A stretch of DNA of 64,000 nucleotides from Pisaster brevispinus (taxonomy: Eukaryota > Echinodermata > Asteroidea > Forcipulatida > Asteriidae). The first letter of the stretch is position 1. Every line of letters starts with the position of its first letter. The notes below the pieces were generated by a model. It was not told the origin of the DNA, did not search any database, and was given only the letters and a program-made list of their open reading frames with translations. The position numbers and the translations under genes were made by a program. Below are positions 10,311 to 20,433 of the stretch, piece by piece. The stretch covers positions 11,729,764 through 11,793,763 of the forward strand of contig JAMKCF010000021.1 of the NCBI GenBank assembly GCA_023634235.1, given 5' to 3'.

Positions 10311-11943
10311 AGGTGATAAGCTGAGAGGCAGGTTATCGGTTGTTTCTGTATGAGTGCCCTGCTAGTCTCAGACGACGCTGTTGTATTTTAGTGGATAGTT
10401 TTTTTCTTCATTGCCACACAGTTCAGTATTTCTCATAATACTGTGGCGACTTTGGACCTTTGGCCGGCTCGATTCCCTGGTACCCAAACCTCTCATGTGG
10501 ATTGTGTCCAGTGCTGTCCCTATACCTGACTGCGCAGGATTTTCTCTAATTGCAGTTTCCTCCCACGTCTAAAACTGAAATTTCTTCATCGTCTTCTTTT
10601 AAAAAGTTGGCGTGATGTTTCCATTGGGATGCTTTGCCAACTACGGTACATAAATCAAAGACATTCAAGTAACAATTTTCTGAGGACAAACTCTTTGATC
10701 TTTCTGTTGCCGTTTATTTCCTAAGTAAAACAAGTATAGAAATGTGAACGATGTTGCCAACCATACACATATAAAACTACACTCAAACCACTCTCTAAAT
10801 AAAACCTACATTTTTTATTAGTTTGTTTAAAAACATAAACACTTAAGATTGGTTTATACCCAAAATACAATTAATTTGGCCTCTTCAACAATAAAATACT
10901 CTGTGTATTCAAAACTGTTCAATCCCGGTGGGAAAAAAGTCACAGGGCTCATGAAGCACAGAGCAAAGGGCGCTGTGTTCATAAAATTTATAGTGAAAAC
11001 TATAGCTAAATTTTTAGCTATTTATATTGTGTATAAATTTTCCAGCATGATTAATTTACATTAAAACAAAATAAAAACGTCTTCAAACTGTTTCAACACA
11101 ATATTTCACATAAACCACTAAGAAAAAGTACAGAAATATAGGCCAAAACGAAGCACTTAATTACTTTTTAGTTTACTTTAAGTAACTTTTAACAATAGAT
11201 GAGAAAATAGAGTTGTCTGTTGCAATCTGCTTACCAACCAAAAGGACAGATGTTATAAATGCAAAAAAAAGTATTTCTCTTAACAATAAAAATACACTAT
11301 TTTTATTTATTTATTCATTATTTGCATTGTTGTTCGTTGGCTCAGGGCTAGGCCTATAAGGTCTCCAGTGCAAGCTGTATAGATTTCATAAATTTGGTTT
11401 GTGCATATTTTGGGCCTCCCCTGGTGCACGGAGTTTGTTGATTAATAGTGGTCTCCAACGTAAATGCTTATCAAAAAGAAACATTAATTTTCTAAGAAAA
11501 AAAAATTATTTGCGGATTTGGATTTACGTTTTCAAATTTATACCAGGCATAATATTTAGTCCTTGGAAAAAAAAGTAGAACATTTTTATCGAGAACAAAG
11601 GCTGAGCCACAGGCCTTTCAGGCTTTTAAGTAAATTTAAAACTAATTTTTCTCAAGGGTAAAAAAAATCAGAAATTAGACTAAAGTTAGGAAGAATATCA
11701 TGCCAGTTACACCCATGTTTCTTTTAATCCCCTTTTTCATTGCAATGAAGTGCCTCATAGCACCGTGCCATCACATAGCACTTTTCTACAGGTGTCTAAA
11801 AGTGTTATGTATTTTGCATGAGGTATACAGATATTTTGAATCAAGACCCGTTTATGTAGTACCTTGTAAAGCTGTACAAGCTGCTGTAATGCTATCGGCA
11901 GCCAACCATGGTAGGAAAAAAATGGGCTGAGCCCCTTTCTCTT

Positions 11944-12218
11944 TAAGGGAACGTATACCTTTAGTTTGTGGAACTGTTAGATTGTCTTAACCATATATTA
12001 ATGTAGATTTATACAATAAAACTAACCTGTAAAGATTTCATTTCAAAAGGTGGTAGCGTTTTTGAGATATCGCCGAAGATCCGGAGCGATTATGTCCACG
12101 CAGGAAGAAAAATCCAGAATTGGAATACACAATCTGAGAAACGTTACTTTATACTACCGAAAGTTTTTATAGCCATTAATTTTAAGAGTGATTACCAAAC
12201 GTATACAGACCCTTTAGA
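11944..12218. mobile_element. GGTATACC-type MITE
   Basis: Starts GGGAACGTATACCTTTAG and ends ATTACCAAACGTATAC; shares CATTTCAAAAGGTGGTAGCG and ACACAATCTGAGAAACGT with copies at 16350, 31845 and (inverted) 41832. Non-coding. Confidence 0.7.
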
Positions 12219-12231
12219 GATAAGTGTAAGG

Positions 12232-12371
12232 GGGTGGATTTCACAAAGAGTTAAGACTGGTCTTATCTCGAGTTAGGACGAGTTACTCGTCCTAACTTAG
12301 GACTAGCTTTAAGTTTTTAATAACTCCTAGGACTAGTCCTAAGTTAAGACTATCTTTGTGAAATCGACCCC
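12232..12371. mobile_element. TTTCACAAAG-type palindromic MITE
   Basis: Inverted ends GGATTTCACAAAGAGTTAAG and AGACTATCTTTGTGAAATC, with internal palindromes (GAGTTAGGACGAGTTACTCG). Related sequences lie at 39539, 50065 and 62877. Confidence 0.75.
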
Positions 12372-12560
12372 TGGGTTCTTTACCCTGCATTACACAACAC
12401 ACGGGACCTACGGCTTTACGTCCCATCCTAAGGAAGAAGCAATAATGGTTCAGTGTCTTGCTCAAGGACTCAAGTGCTATGACCCATATGCTAAGACTCT
12501 ACTACATGTCAACCCTGGTTCTTCTCAGAACAAACACTTCTCCCAGTGGTTGTTACCCAG
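12372..12560 (-). mobile_element. SINE tail fragment
   Basis: Carries GCATTACACAACACACGGGA, TTTACGTCCCATCC and GTCTTGCTCAAGGACTCAAG, the reverse complement of the segment downstream of the tRNA-Leu-like heads at 29270 and 48140. Confidence 0.5.
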
Positions 12561-12591
12561 ACTCTTAACTCAGTCCTTTAGAGAAAGAAAG

Positions 12592-12597
12592 TTTATT
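12592..12597 (-). terminator. AATAAA overlapping the SGSH stop codon
   Basis: The minus strand reads GAA TAA AC, so the stop TAA lies inside an AATAAA hexamer. It could act as a polyadenylation signal with a very short 3' UTR, or be coincidental. Confidence 0.35.
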
Positions 12598-13395
12598 CAG
12601 TTGTGGTTCCAAGGTTCTGCTTCTTGGCGTACTTTTCACTAGGTTTATTGTGGAGATCAATACATTGTGGTCCGTTGATCACACCGTCGGGGAAACACCT
12701 CCAGGGATCGTTCGTAAGATGTCGCCAATCACATATAGCCTTCTGCATCTCACCCAACATCGCCTTGTGGTCCTGCTGGTCGGCCAGGTTGACCGTTTCT
12801 TTGGGATCATGCAAGAGGTCGTACAACTCCCATTCCGGTCGGTAGTAGTACTGATCCAGCGTCTTGAACCATTTGGTTGGTTTACCAGCCGCAGTATTGT
12901 TTAGAATGTCTACAAACGTCGGGCATGAAGCAAGATCCTGAGCAATGGGATATGGTGCGCGGTAGTTCATGTTATGAATGAGGCGGTATTGCTTGTTTCG
13001 CATGACACGCATCGGGTATGACATTGTTATCTCGTGGAAGTCATGGCTGGAGAACACGACATCCCAGTCTTTTACCGGCTCGGCCAGCGTGAGCGGTAAC
13101 ATGGATTTACCGGTCAGGGTGACTTTACGCCCCACGAGACTGTAATCTGGAAACCCCACCCCGAACCAGTCTAGGACAGTCGGCACTATGTCGGTGGTGC
13201 TAGTCATCGCGTCACTGTACTGCCCCCAGCGGTTCTTGCTGTAAGGGTTGGAGACCAACATCGGTTCACCCATTCCCGTTTCGTAAAGATTGGTCTTGGC
13301 ATTGGGGAAGGGGATGCCATTATCGGCAGTGTAGATGATGAGCGTATCGTTTAGGTAGCCGAAGGATTTCAGTTCACTCAGAAGCATGCCAACCC
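12593..13395 (-). CDS. SGSH: SGSH last exon
   Basis: Acceptor acacag|GGGTTGG, ends TAA at 12595-12593. Encodes [39 protein letters not shown] (catalytic Asp-Asn), [20 protein letters not shown] and [17 protein letters not shown]. This is the long C-terminal half of the sulfatase in one exon, as in vertebrates. Confidence 0.97.
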
Positions 13396-16300
13396 CTGTG
13401 TAGCAAAAAGGAAATGTACAAATAATATGTATGAATGTAAGACAATTATGTAGTTTGAATATGATTTAAAAATGTGATATGAGACAATGACTTGAGCAGA
13501 ATTGCCTCACTTCAGTAACATTTGGTCCAAAAGGTAATGGTTAGTAAAGATAGTTATGAGAATGTATACGTATCAAGATAGAGTCGTTAGAACTAATTTG
13601 TTGAGGTCTCGGCTGAGTCTGGGCCCAATACCATACAGCACAAAAAATAGCTAAGCACAAAAAAAATTCGCTCACTAGAATAAGGTTACCAGCCAAACTA
13701 CCATGTCACATGTACAATTTGTGACTTGTTACTGCTTATTTTTGATTAGCAAAACAATTTTAAGCAATATTTTCTGCTTAAGCAGCTCTCTGAAATTGCG
13801 CCCAGGTCTCGATTTTGAGGACTCCATCTCAGAGCAAGGGTCTTGTGTCAAGATCTTTTCAAGACCTTAATTTCACAAATAGAGAAAGGAACCCAAAGGA
13901 ATAACGAGTCATCAAAAGCGTAATTTTTAAGCTTGCCCTACGATGTGGATTTGTTTTCTCTTGGCAGGTGGCATAGTGCAGTCCACTATTTTCCCATACC
14001 ACTTGGCTATGTAACACCCATATAGTGATGGCCCAGCACAGCCTTCAAACAGGAAAAAGCAACGGGTAAGCATAAAAACTTATTGAAAGTAAAGAAAATG
14101 GCTTTGAATTTTTTTTTATTGTTTACAGTACAGATTTGCCAGAGGTCTTGGACTTGGTCTTGGTTTTGGTCTCAATTGGGAAGTCTCCGACTCAGACATT
14201 GTGGTATTGGTCTCGGACTTTGTGGTCTGGACTACAAACACTGTAGACAAGAATATTTCAAATGATGAAGTTCAACATAACAACAAGGGACCATACTACT
14301 TGCCATTTGCCCGAGCAATTTCAGATCGGGTAACAAACTAACAATCGTTGCAATGATTTAAGGTGAAATACTCAAGATCTCTGTGACAATGTACAGATTG
14401 TGGATGTCATGCAAAACCCTTAATGAGTCCATGCCTTGCCTCCACTGCATACTTCACATTTCAGCCCCATTTTTGCGCCAGTGGCGATACAAGATCTTTG
14501 GTTTTGAGTCTGCGATGTGATACACATTGTAAAATGCGATGACGTATTGCAAAACAAAATTACGACTAGTGTTGTAGTTGTGACTAATTGAGGTCTACTA
14601 CTCGGGTAGTACATTTCACTACTCGCCCAGCACTACTTGTAACCAGTACTAAAGACAACTCAACCAGAAATACCTGCATCCAATCTGCTGATTGAAGTAT
14701 ACTGAGCGCTTATGTCTTGTCTGGTTGCCATGGTATCGGGTAAGTACCACGGTACAATGACATCAGAGGGGCTATACTTTGCTGGAGTCCAATCCTTTAT
14801 CACCCCCATACCCGCGTCACCATTGCCAAAGCGCTCTGCAAACTGTCCGTATTTTGGGATATCGGTTGGGTCGGCTCGGTGCGAGTCTTTGAACCCAATG
14901 TAGAGCAAGAATGGCCTATACGAGAATTAAAAATGAAGAAAACGGAAAAAAAGAAAAAATGACAAAGATTAGATACCTTGGTCCATTCGGCTGATTGATG
15001 TATACTGTGCGGCAATATCAATGCGTGTCGCAGGAGTGTCCGGTAGGTACGGCGGAACGATCACGTCCTCGGGTTTATAGATCAGAGGGTGCCAGTCCGG
15101 AATGACCCCCTGCCCGGGTTGTCCATTACCCCATTGCTCACAGAATAAACCCAGTTTTAGGTCACCACAGCGATGAGGATCATTGAATCCAACATACAGC
15201 ATGAAAGGTCTGATGAAGAGGAAATACGGCAGGCTCAAAGACCAATGTTCACTGATTTGTAGTTTATTAAAGGTTTTTATACAGGATTGGTAGAGCTGAC
15301 AAACTAGTCGCAGACAGTGTTCATGTTTTGTGTGATCAACCGTACATGTACACATGGAAAAACGAACCTGTGAAAGTGTGGGCTTAATCCGTTGTGTGAC
15401 TCAGGAGAAAATAATGAAAATCCACATACAATTTTCAGTATGTAAACACATTATCCTTGATTTGGGTTGTAACAACCCAAATCAGCTGTTGCATTTTAAA
15501 AAAATGTTTTCAGATAGTTTTCTCGAATATGACTTTGATACGCCCCAAGAAGGGTGTGATAAAGCACTATTATAATAATAAACCATTCTTATATGGGGCA
15601 TATCACCGTGAGGTCCCTATGCGCTGTCAGTATTTTTAACAAGGTATGCAGAGCTACGTGTTGTAATATGAGACCTATTCCTTTACATAGCACCATGTAA
15701 TGGTTTACAAGGTGCTGTGGCGCAATATGCAGCGAATCAAACCAGGAACACTGGGGTGAACCCCTTCTCTTTACGATAAGTGCACTGGGTTCTTTTACCT
15801 GCATTACACAACACACGAACCCAGTATTAATATTTATTATTTCAGAGGGGAAATATTTCACAGGAAAAATGGCTCCAGTACAAACTTCATAATCAGCAAA
15901 CTTTCAGACTAAAATTAAACAATGATACATTTAAGGCAAATATTATAGTTACGCACCTTGCTTAAGGGCACAAGTTTCATGACTAGTTTTAAACTATTCA
16001 AAGACTCTGCCACCTCATGGACATCTTATCCAAATGGCAACTCTTGGCCCGCAATGTTTTACTTAACACCGGGACCTGTCTTGGTTTATTCCCCTTTTTT
16101 TTGCCAGGAGTACTCACTTTGTAGGGTCCATGGTGAGAAAGGTCCGCACAAACTCCTTCATCCTGGTGATATTACGCGCACACTGAAGCATACGGTTGTT
16201 AAACTCAGTTTCCTCGTAGTCAAACTTGAAGACAGCTGCGGGGGCAACATGCTTTTTGCCGATGATTCCTGCAAAGAGTGCATAATAACAAAATATCAGA

Positions 16301-18894
16301 GATTATTGAACGAGGAAAGTAAAATCTGGAAGAATTCATTTCATTCAAGTCAAAGTATACCTCTTGTTTTTGGAACCATTCCGATTGGTTTAATCTTATA
16401 CAGATGTTGACATGCAATAAAACTAACCTGTGAAAATTTCATTTCAAAAGGTGGTAGCCTTTTTTGAGATACCGCCGAAAAACTGGAGTGGTTATGTCCC
16501 CACAGGAAGAATAATCTGTAAATTGAAACACACAATCTGAGAAACGTTTCATGCAGAAGGGTTTCTCAGGTTGAAATGTTTTTCAATCCCTCTCTCTAAA
16601 ACCATATTCCTTTTCCTCAAAATGTTCAACATTATCAACAGCTGCAGTGCTTCTTACCAAGTAATTTGTTATGGTCATTAGATTTCGAAGTAATTACCAA
16701 AGGTATACCCTCCATTTAAGGTGTGAGTTAATTGAACCTAAAAACCCAAATCCTGCTAAATATTTCCCTAGTTTTGGTCCAGTTTGTTGGCTTTAATTAT
16801 GTGTAATATTAGCCCAAATGCTTAACATGAGGCTAGGCATCCAGCAATCTTACAGCATGCAGGCAAAATTGGCTTTGTTTGACCGAACATGAAATAACAA
16901 ACCTATGAAATTTTAAGCTCAATCACTCATCTGAATCACAAGAAAATGGTAAACAAAAACCCCATCGCTATTTTCACTGGTTAAGGTGTAACGAGATCAA
17001 TACAAATTAGTTTACTCATTTATCAAAAACTCTTGCATTTCAGGCAAAAATAGTTCAAGGAAAGTTTTCCACCATCTTTATACCGTGCAAGTTACGGGCA
17101 AATACTCTCCATCTTACCAGAGTTATGCACATCCTTTAAGCATCAGGCCTTTCACACAAAAGCCGTGGAGGCCATGGCCTCTGTTGCCCCTGGTCTTGGC
17201 CTTGATGCCCCTTAAAAGTTTCCAATGCACTTTAAGATTTTCCAATGGAAGTGCCCTTTGTAAAATTAAAAAAAAGGCCTTGCTCCCTCAGAGATGAAAT
17301 TCCAAGCCTGATGTTTGAGTTTTCATATCATGGACGATTTTTAGTATGGGGCTTAGCAAGAATTATATTAGAAGCCTAAAATCTTTTAACTAGATTCAAT
17401 TTGTAAACAATTTAACTCTAAAAGTTTGAAGAAATCTACAACTTGTTTCAACAAAACACCTGTTTTGATCCCAGCTGGCTTGAGCATAACAGGTAGAGTC
17501 AATGCTTCGTCAAATGAGCGGAAGTGATGAGGACTATGCTCCAGGCCAAACATCCCATTCTGGTGTTGCGGCAAGCCAGTCAGAATGGCTGACCGACTAG
17601 GAGAACAGCTACTGACTGACGTATAGGCATGGCGGATGACGACACTGCTGTGTGCCAGCTGGTTGATGTTGGGCGTCTTGCAAACGCTGTTGTTGTACAC
17701 TTGAGTTTCAAAACCTGCATCATCGGCTGTTTAATTAAAAGAATGATTTAAGCTCAATTGTTTGTTAATCATGGTCACCCCCCCCCCCAATATCACTGGT
17801 AGGACGCCAGTTGCTCTGCACTGTCTACACCTTATACGCAACGGGCAACAGAAGAGTCCAACCTGGGCAACAGGTTGTTGGTCTTCTTTTACTGTTTTAT
17901 TTTGAAACTTGTGTCTTATTTGTCTTGCTAGCAGTTGCATCCTGCATACCCTACCTTAAATTTTTCTGTAAAATCTTGTCGCGTAACAAGATTATTTATG
18001 GTACACAAGAGTTTGAAACTGCCAAAATACTCCCAGATAAAATGTCCCAGATAAACACACAAAATCTTATGGAGTCGCGATTCAAAATGTTTGCATGAAG
18101 TGTGTTTCGTACAAAATTTAGGTATATATACGACATTGTAGTTGACACAACAACATAAAAATAATTTTTACACTGGATTCTGGTTCATCAAAATTACTCC
18201 ATCCTAGCCCCACTTGTGTGGATTCAGCTTGGCCACACAAGTGGGGCTAACTCCAAGCCTAGAATTATGACAAGAAGAGGTTCGGTCTACTACATGATAG
18301 CAGAACGTACATCATAATAGTTCTGGGACTAATATAATAAAAACAGTCAGTACTAGACCCAGTAACTGGGGCTCTGTACTCCTTTTTTCGAAAGTTTGAC
18401 CGAAGATGTAAAACTTTCGAAAAAAGGAGTACATTGGCCCGCCCCAGTTACTGGGTCTAGTCAAGTACCTGTATGATGGTAAAAAATTATAACAATAATT
18501 CTTTTGAAAAACTGGAGAGTTTTTGCATAAATTATTTTTAATATATGCCTGAGTAATCAAGAAAATAACAAGAAGCCATGAGCTGTGCTGTAATCAGTAT
18601 CAACATAATTTCTGCCAAGTAAAAACAAATCTTCACAACACAACACAAGCCACATGTTTGTCTGTTTGTGAAGCTACTCATTCTTTCGCATGTAAAGTAC
18701 ACCGGTTTCTAAATTGAATTGAAAAGGCGGATCGAATTAGGGAAATAGAAAATAATGCAAAAGACATTTGTGAATCTGGTTGTTCTACAGTACAACTCAC
18801 CTATGATGATCAAGGCATTTCTTTTACCAGTACCCAAGGCTTGAGTTTCCAATAGGAAAGAGCACAACACGAGCAAAAATCCACACGCCTTCAT
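12593..18894 (-). CDS. SGSH: N-sulfoglucosamine sulfohydrolase (heparan N-sulfatase, sulfamidase), complete gene
   Basis: Lysosomal enzyme that removes N-linked sulfate from glucosamine at the non-reducing end of heparan sulfate; its loss in humans causes Sanfilippo syndrome type A. Coding exons in order: 18801-18894 (signal peptide), 17460-17726, 16118-16268, then either 14977-15209 (A) or 14674-14915 (B), and 12593-13395. The spliced length is 515 aa with A or 518 with B (human 502). Sulfatase landmarks present: metal-binding ADDAGFE, the formylglycine signature CSPSR at Cys72, GKKH, the active-site PHRC or SHRA loop, TADNG, and the C-terminal cysteine pair in DPWRC...PQC. All junctions are GT/AG and in phase. 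The gene is divergent from TEPSIN. The duplicated fourth exon is unusual. Confidence 0.97.
13621..13803. mobile_element. GGGCCC-type palindromic MITE in SGSH intron
   Basis: GGGCCCAATACCATACAGCA at left and AAGCAGCTCTCTGAAATTG then CGCCC at right; the interior matches the 9924 copy in reverse. CTGG and CCAGG flank it. Confidence 0.8.
14674..14915 (-). CDS. SGSH: SGSH exon 4B (alternative exon lacking the loop cysteines)
   Basis: Acceptor cgtatag|GCCATTC; donor GCAG|gtattt; 242 nt. Encodes [39 protein letters not shown] and ending YTSISRLDA. It has the same phases as 4A (needs two bases, leaves one) and is open throughout, so it substitutes exactly. The His-Arg pair is kept, but both loop cysteines are alanine. 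Loop length and [12 protein letters not shown] are closer to vertebrate SGSH than 4A is. The intact frame and good splice sites argue against a dead duplicate. Confidence 0.88.
14916..14976 (-). other. 61-nt intron between SGSH exons 4A and 4B
   Basis: Reads gtatctaatctttg...ctcgtatag. A branch-point-like ctaat lies about 5-9 nt from the donor, followed by a long pyrimidine tract. Another candidate, ttaat, is about 15 nt from the acceptor. If the first is used, splicing 4A directly to 4B would be sterically blocked. Confidence 0.6.
14977..15209 (-). CDS. SGSH: SGSH exon 4A (canonical alternative exon)
   Basis: Acceptor catcag|ACCTTTC; donor CAAG|gtatct; 233 nt. Encodes [39 protein letters not shown] and ending YTSISRMDQ. 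It has the active-site His-Arg and both loop cysteines (HRC and LFC), which are disulfide-bonded in human SGSH as I recall. The cysteine-to-cysteine spacing is two residues shorter than in human. Confidence 0.94.
16118..16268 (-). CDS. SGSH: SGSH exon 3
   Basis: Acceptor tttgcag|GAATCA; donor CAAA|gtgagt. Encodes [20 protein letters not shown]... (catalytic Lys and His) and [20 protein letters not shown], with an N-glycosylation sequon NIT. It leaves AA, so either exon A (A) or exon B (G) completes a lysine. Confidence 0.95.
16350..16716. mobile_element. GGTATACC-type MITE in SGSH intron 3
   Basis: Shares AGTATACCTCTTGTTTTTGG, TTTCAAAAGGTGGTAGCC, ACACAATCTGAGAAACGTTT and ATCAACAGCTGCAGTGCTT with copies at 11944 and 31845. 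Confidence 0.72.
16860..17160. repeat. Dispersed intronic repeat (copies at 41455 and 51060)
   Basis: GAAATAACAAACCTATGAAA, TTAAGCTCAATCACTC and CATTTATCAAAAACTCTTGC recur with small differences at 41455-41760 and 51060-51360. No coding potential. Confidence 0.6.
17460..17726 (-). CDS. SGSH: SGSH exon 2: metal site and formylglycine signature
   Basis: Acceptor aaacag|CCGATG; donor ACAG|gtgttt. Encodes [17 protein letters not shown]..., then [16 protein letters not shown], where the cysteine would be converted to formylglycine, and [18 protein letters not shown]. The residues are nearly those of vertebrate SGSH. Confidence 0.97.
18204..18250. repeat. Short hairpin in SGSH intron 1
   Basis: TAGCCCCACTTGTGTGG and CCACACAAGTGGGGCTA are perfect inverted arms around an 11-13 nt loop. 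Confidence 0.8.
18352..18461. repeat. 110-bp foldback in SGSH intron 1
   Basis: Outer arms ACTAGACCCAGTAACTGGGG and CCCCAGTTACTGGGTCTAGT are perfect. Inner arms GTACTCCTTTTTTCGAAAGT and ACTTTCGAAAAAAGGAGTAC are also perfect. It would form a near-continuous hairpin. Confidence 0.88.
18801..18894 (-). CDS. SGSH: SGSH exon 1: signal peptide
   Basis: [20 protein letters not shown] is a clear signal peptide, followed by GKRNALIII, the first beta strand of the sulfatase fold. Donor ATAG|gtgagt leaves one base; the junction completes Ala of the ADD metal site. Confidence 0.93.
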
Positions 18895-19117
18895 CTTTGG
18901 CTGTGCCCTGTGCGTTGACTCCTATTAGTATTACTTATTTTTTACTATGAATGATCTACTTTTTCCCAAACCAAAATCACCTGATTCGAATGCCTAGTTC
19001 GTTGTACTGCCGGATGGCTTATCAATCATATAAACTGCAGAAGTCACGGGTAGTTCATAAAAGTTCGAGAGCAAGGTCAATTGTCCATTACTGTCTGACA
19101 GTGTGTGATCGACAGAC

Positions 19118-19168
19118 ATGACAGAGAGAGAGTATACTCAAAATCAAAACATCAACTTGTTTAAGTCG
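19118..19168 (+). CDS. TEPSIN: Candidate TEPSIN exon 1
   Basis: MTEREYTQNQNINLFKS ends at TCG|gtgact in phase 0, the phase required by exon 2, and would give ...NLFKSLPMIIKSTSDDD. It has about the right length for the first helix of an ENTH domain and lies 224 bp from the SGSH start. The donor is mediocre and the sequence is not strongly ENTH-like, so another exon may be the real one. Confidence 0.25.
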
Positions 19169-19694
19169 GTGACTAGTTTCGAACCGCCATGGCGCGCCAG
19201 TCTCGATTCTCACATTTCCAATGTAGAATTCTATGGACAGAAGTAAAAGGAGGACTAGTAAAAACTTTAATTCATCAACAAAAATAGTGACCATGTTGGG
19301 GCGCAATCTTTGAAGTTGTCCTGTTTTTTCAATTCGCGAAGTGTGCCATTTTATTTGTGTGGGCAAATTTAGTTTGGAATTCAAAATTGGCTTGCGCGAA
19401 TTTAAAAAAGGGCCATCTGCAAAGATTGCGCCCATGCACAACAACCAGATTCGGTTTCGTATGTCGAGCAGAATTGGGAATGATGGAAAAAGTAATATTT
19501 GTCCAAAAGGTAATGGAAGGATGTGTTACACAGTAGTTTGTGAAATTATAGGACAGAGTAATTAAAAAAGTACTGAGTGAGAGTAGTTTAAATTAATTAC
19601 ATGCTCTTCAAAAACAAGCCAAAAGAATTAATAGCGGAAATTGTAGTGTTGGTCCAGTTCTCGGACAGCTATCTAGCCCCACTTTCACTTTGTG

Positions 19695-19767
19695 TAGGTT
19701 GCGATGATCGTAACCCTCCATCCTCTGCGACCGTCGGGAGGATGGAGGGTTACGATCATCGCAACTA
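19695..19767. mobile_element. Solo Mutator-like hairpin with 9-bp target duplication
   Basis: 73-bp hairpin from TAGGTTGCGATGATCG to CGATCATCGCAACTA, flanked on both sides by CACTTTGTG (19686-19694 and 19768-19776). The arms match the terminal repeats of the larger element at 20717. Confidence 0.85.
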
Positions 19768-20360
19768 CACTTTGTGTGGCCAAGGAACAGGATCAGGAAA
19801 CCTGAATCCAGGTTTCCTTGGCCCCTTGACCCCCACATGGATGGATGGACATGGATGGACAAACAATTCATAATTGTGTATCAACTATTTTTCTACTTCT
19901 ACTAGTAAAAAAAGTAAAACACTTTCTTACCATGCTAAAATGGGACTAGTATTATACTAATTATAGGAGACTTGAGAACACGTATTTCTTAATTACGAAT
20001 TCTTCAATAGTATAAAGTAAATATTTTATTAGCTACCTTTGACTTTGAGATATAGACACAGTAACTGGGGAACTGTATTTTTATTTTGAGTACAGCCCCA
20101 TGCCCCAGCATAGTGTTGTCAGTGTTAGCCAGAGCATGCAGAGGGGTGTCTGCTGGGTGTCTTTTGGACACCCTGTTTTAAATTTGGACACCCTGTTTTA
20201 TCTGTCAGTTTACATGTAAGTGAACAATATGGACACCCAGTTTTTAAATTTCCAGCAAATGTTGAAGTTGACACCCTTTTATTCAGGTTTTTACAAAAGA
20301 TTCCACCACATACCTCAGTCACGTCACTATGAGTTACTATTATGGATTGTTTCATTTCAG

Positions 20361-20433
20361 CTGCCGATGATTATAAAGTCAACATCAGATGATGACACTC
20401 CCACCCCAGGCTACCTGTACCAAGAATTATCAG
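20361..20433 (+). CDS. TEPSIN: TEPSIN exon 2 (ENTH)
   Basis: Acceptor atttcag|CTGCCG; donor TCAG|gtatgt. Encodes LPMIIKSTSDDD then TPTPGYLYQELS, nearly identical to the opening of the vertebrate tepsin ENTH domain. Leaves one base. Confidence 0.94.

Larger units (their letters stand above)
8987..12591. other. Intergenic region between the TSP1/LamG gene and SGSH
   Basis: No convincing exon on either strand. It holds a CpG-rich patch (about 9415-9590, GCGCGCGTTGCC and ACGCACGCGCAACC), which could be promoter sequence for the TSP1 gene starting 430 bp away. It also holds two adjacent palindromic MITEs (9924-10310), AT-rich sequence (10700-11700), a GGTATACC-type MITE (11944-12218), a TTTCACAAAG-type palindrome (12232-12371) and a SINE tail (12372-12560). 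Confidence 0.6.
18895..20360. other. SGSH/TEPSIN divergent intergenic region with foldback element
   Basis: Separates the SGSH start from the first secure TEPSIN exon. It must contain the promoters of both genes and TEPSIN exon 1. No TATA box or other clear core promoter stands out. It contains a Mutator-like hairpin (19695-19767) and a second small hairpin (about 19780-19832). Confidence 0.55.

Noticed and set aside
12358..12904. Plus-strand ORFs over the SGSH 3' end
   Set aside because: They are antisense shadows of the SGSH last exon and of a SINE tail.
14674..14915. Exon 4B as a dead pseudo-exon
   Set aside because: The frame is open for 80 codons, phases match exactly, splice sites are good and the catalytic His-Arg is kept; decay would have broken at least one of these. 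Transcript data are still needed.
17780..17788. Poly-C and poly-G runs (also near 25231, 38682, 46626, 49988, 57569)
   Set aside because: Short homopolymers of 8-11 bases; low complexity or sequencing-length uncertainty, with no associated feature.
19608..19873. Overlapping ORFs on both strands at 19.6-19.9 kb
   Set aside because: They read through the Mutator-like hairpin, so both strands encode the same mirrored peptide; not a gene.
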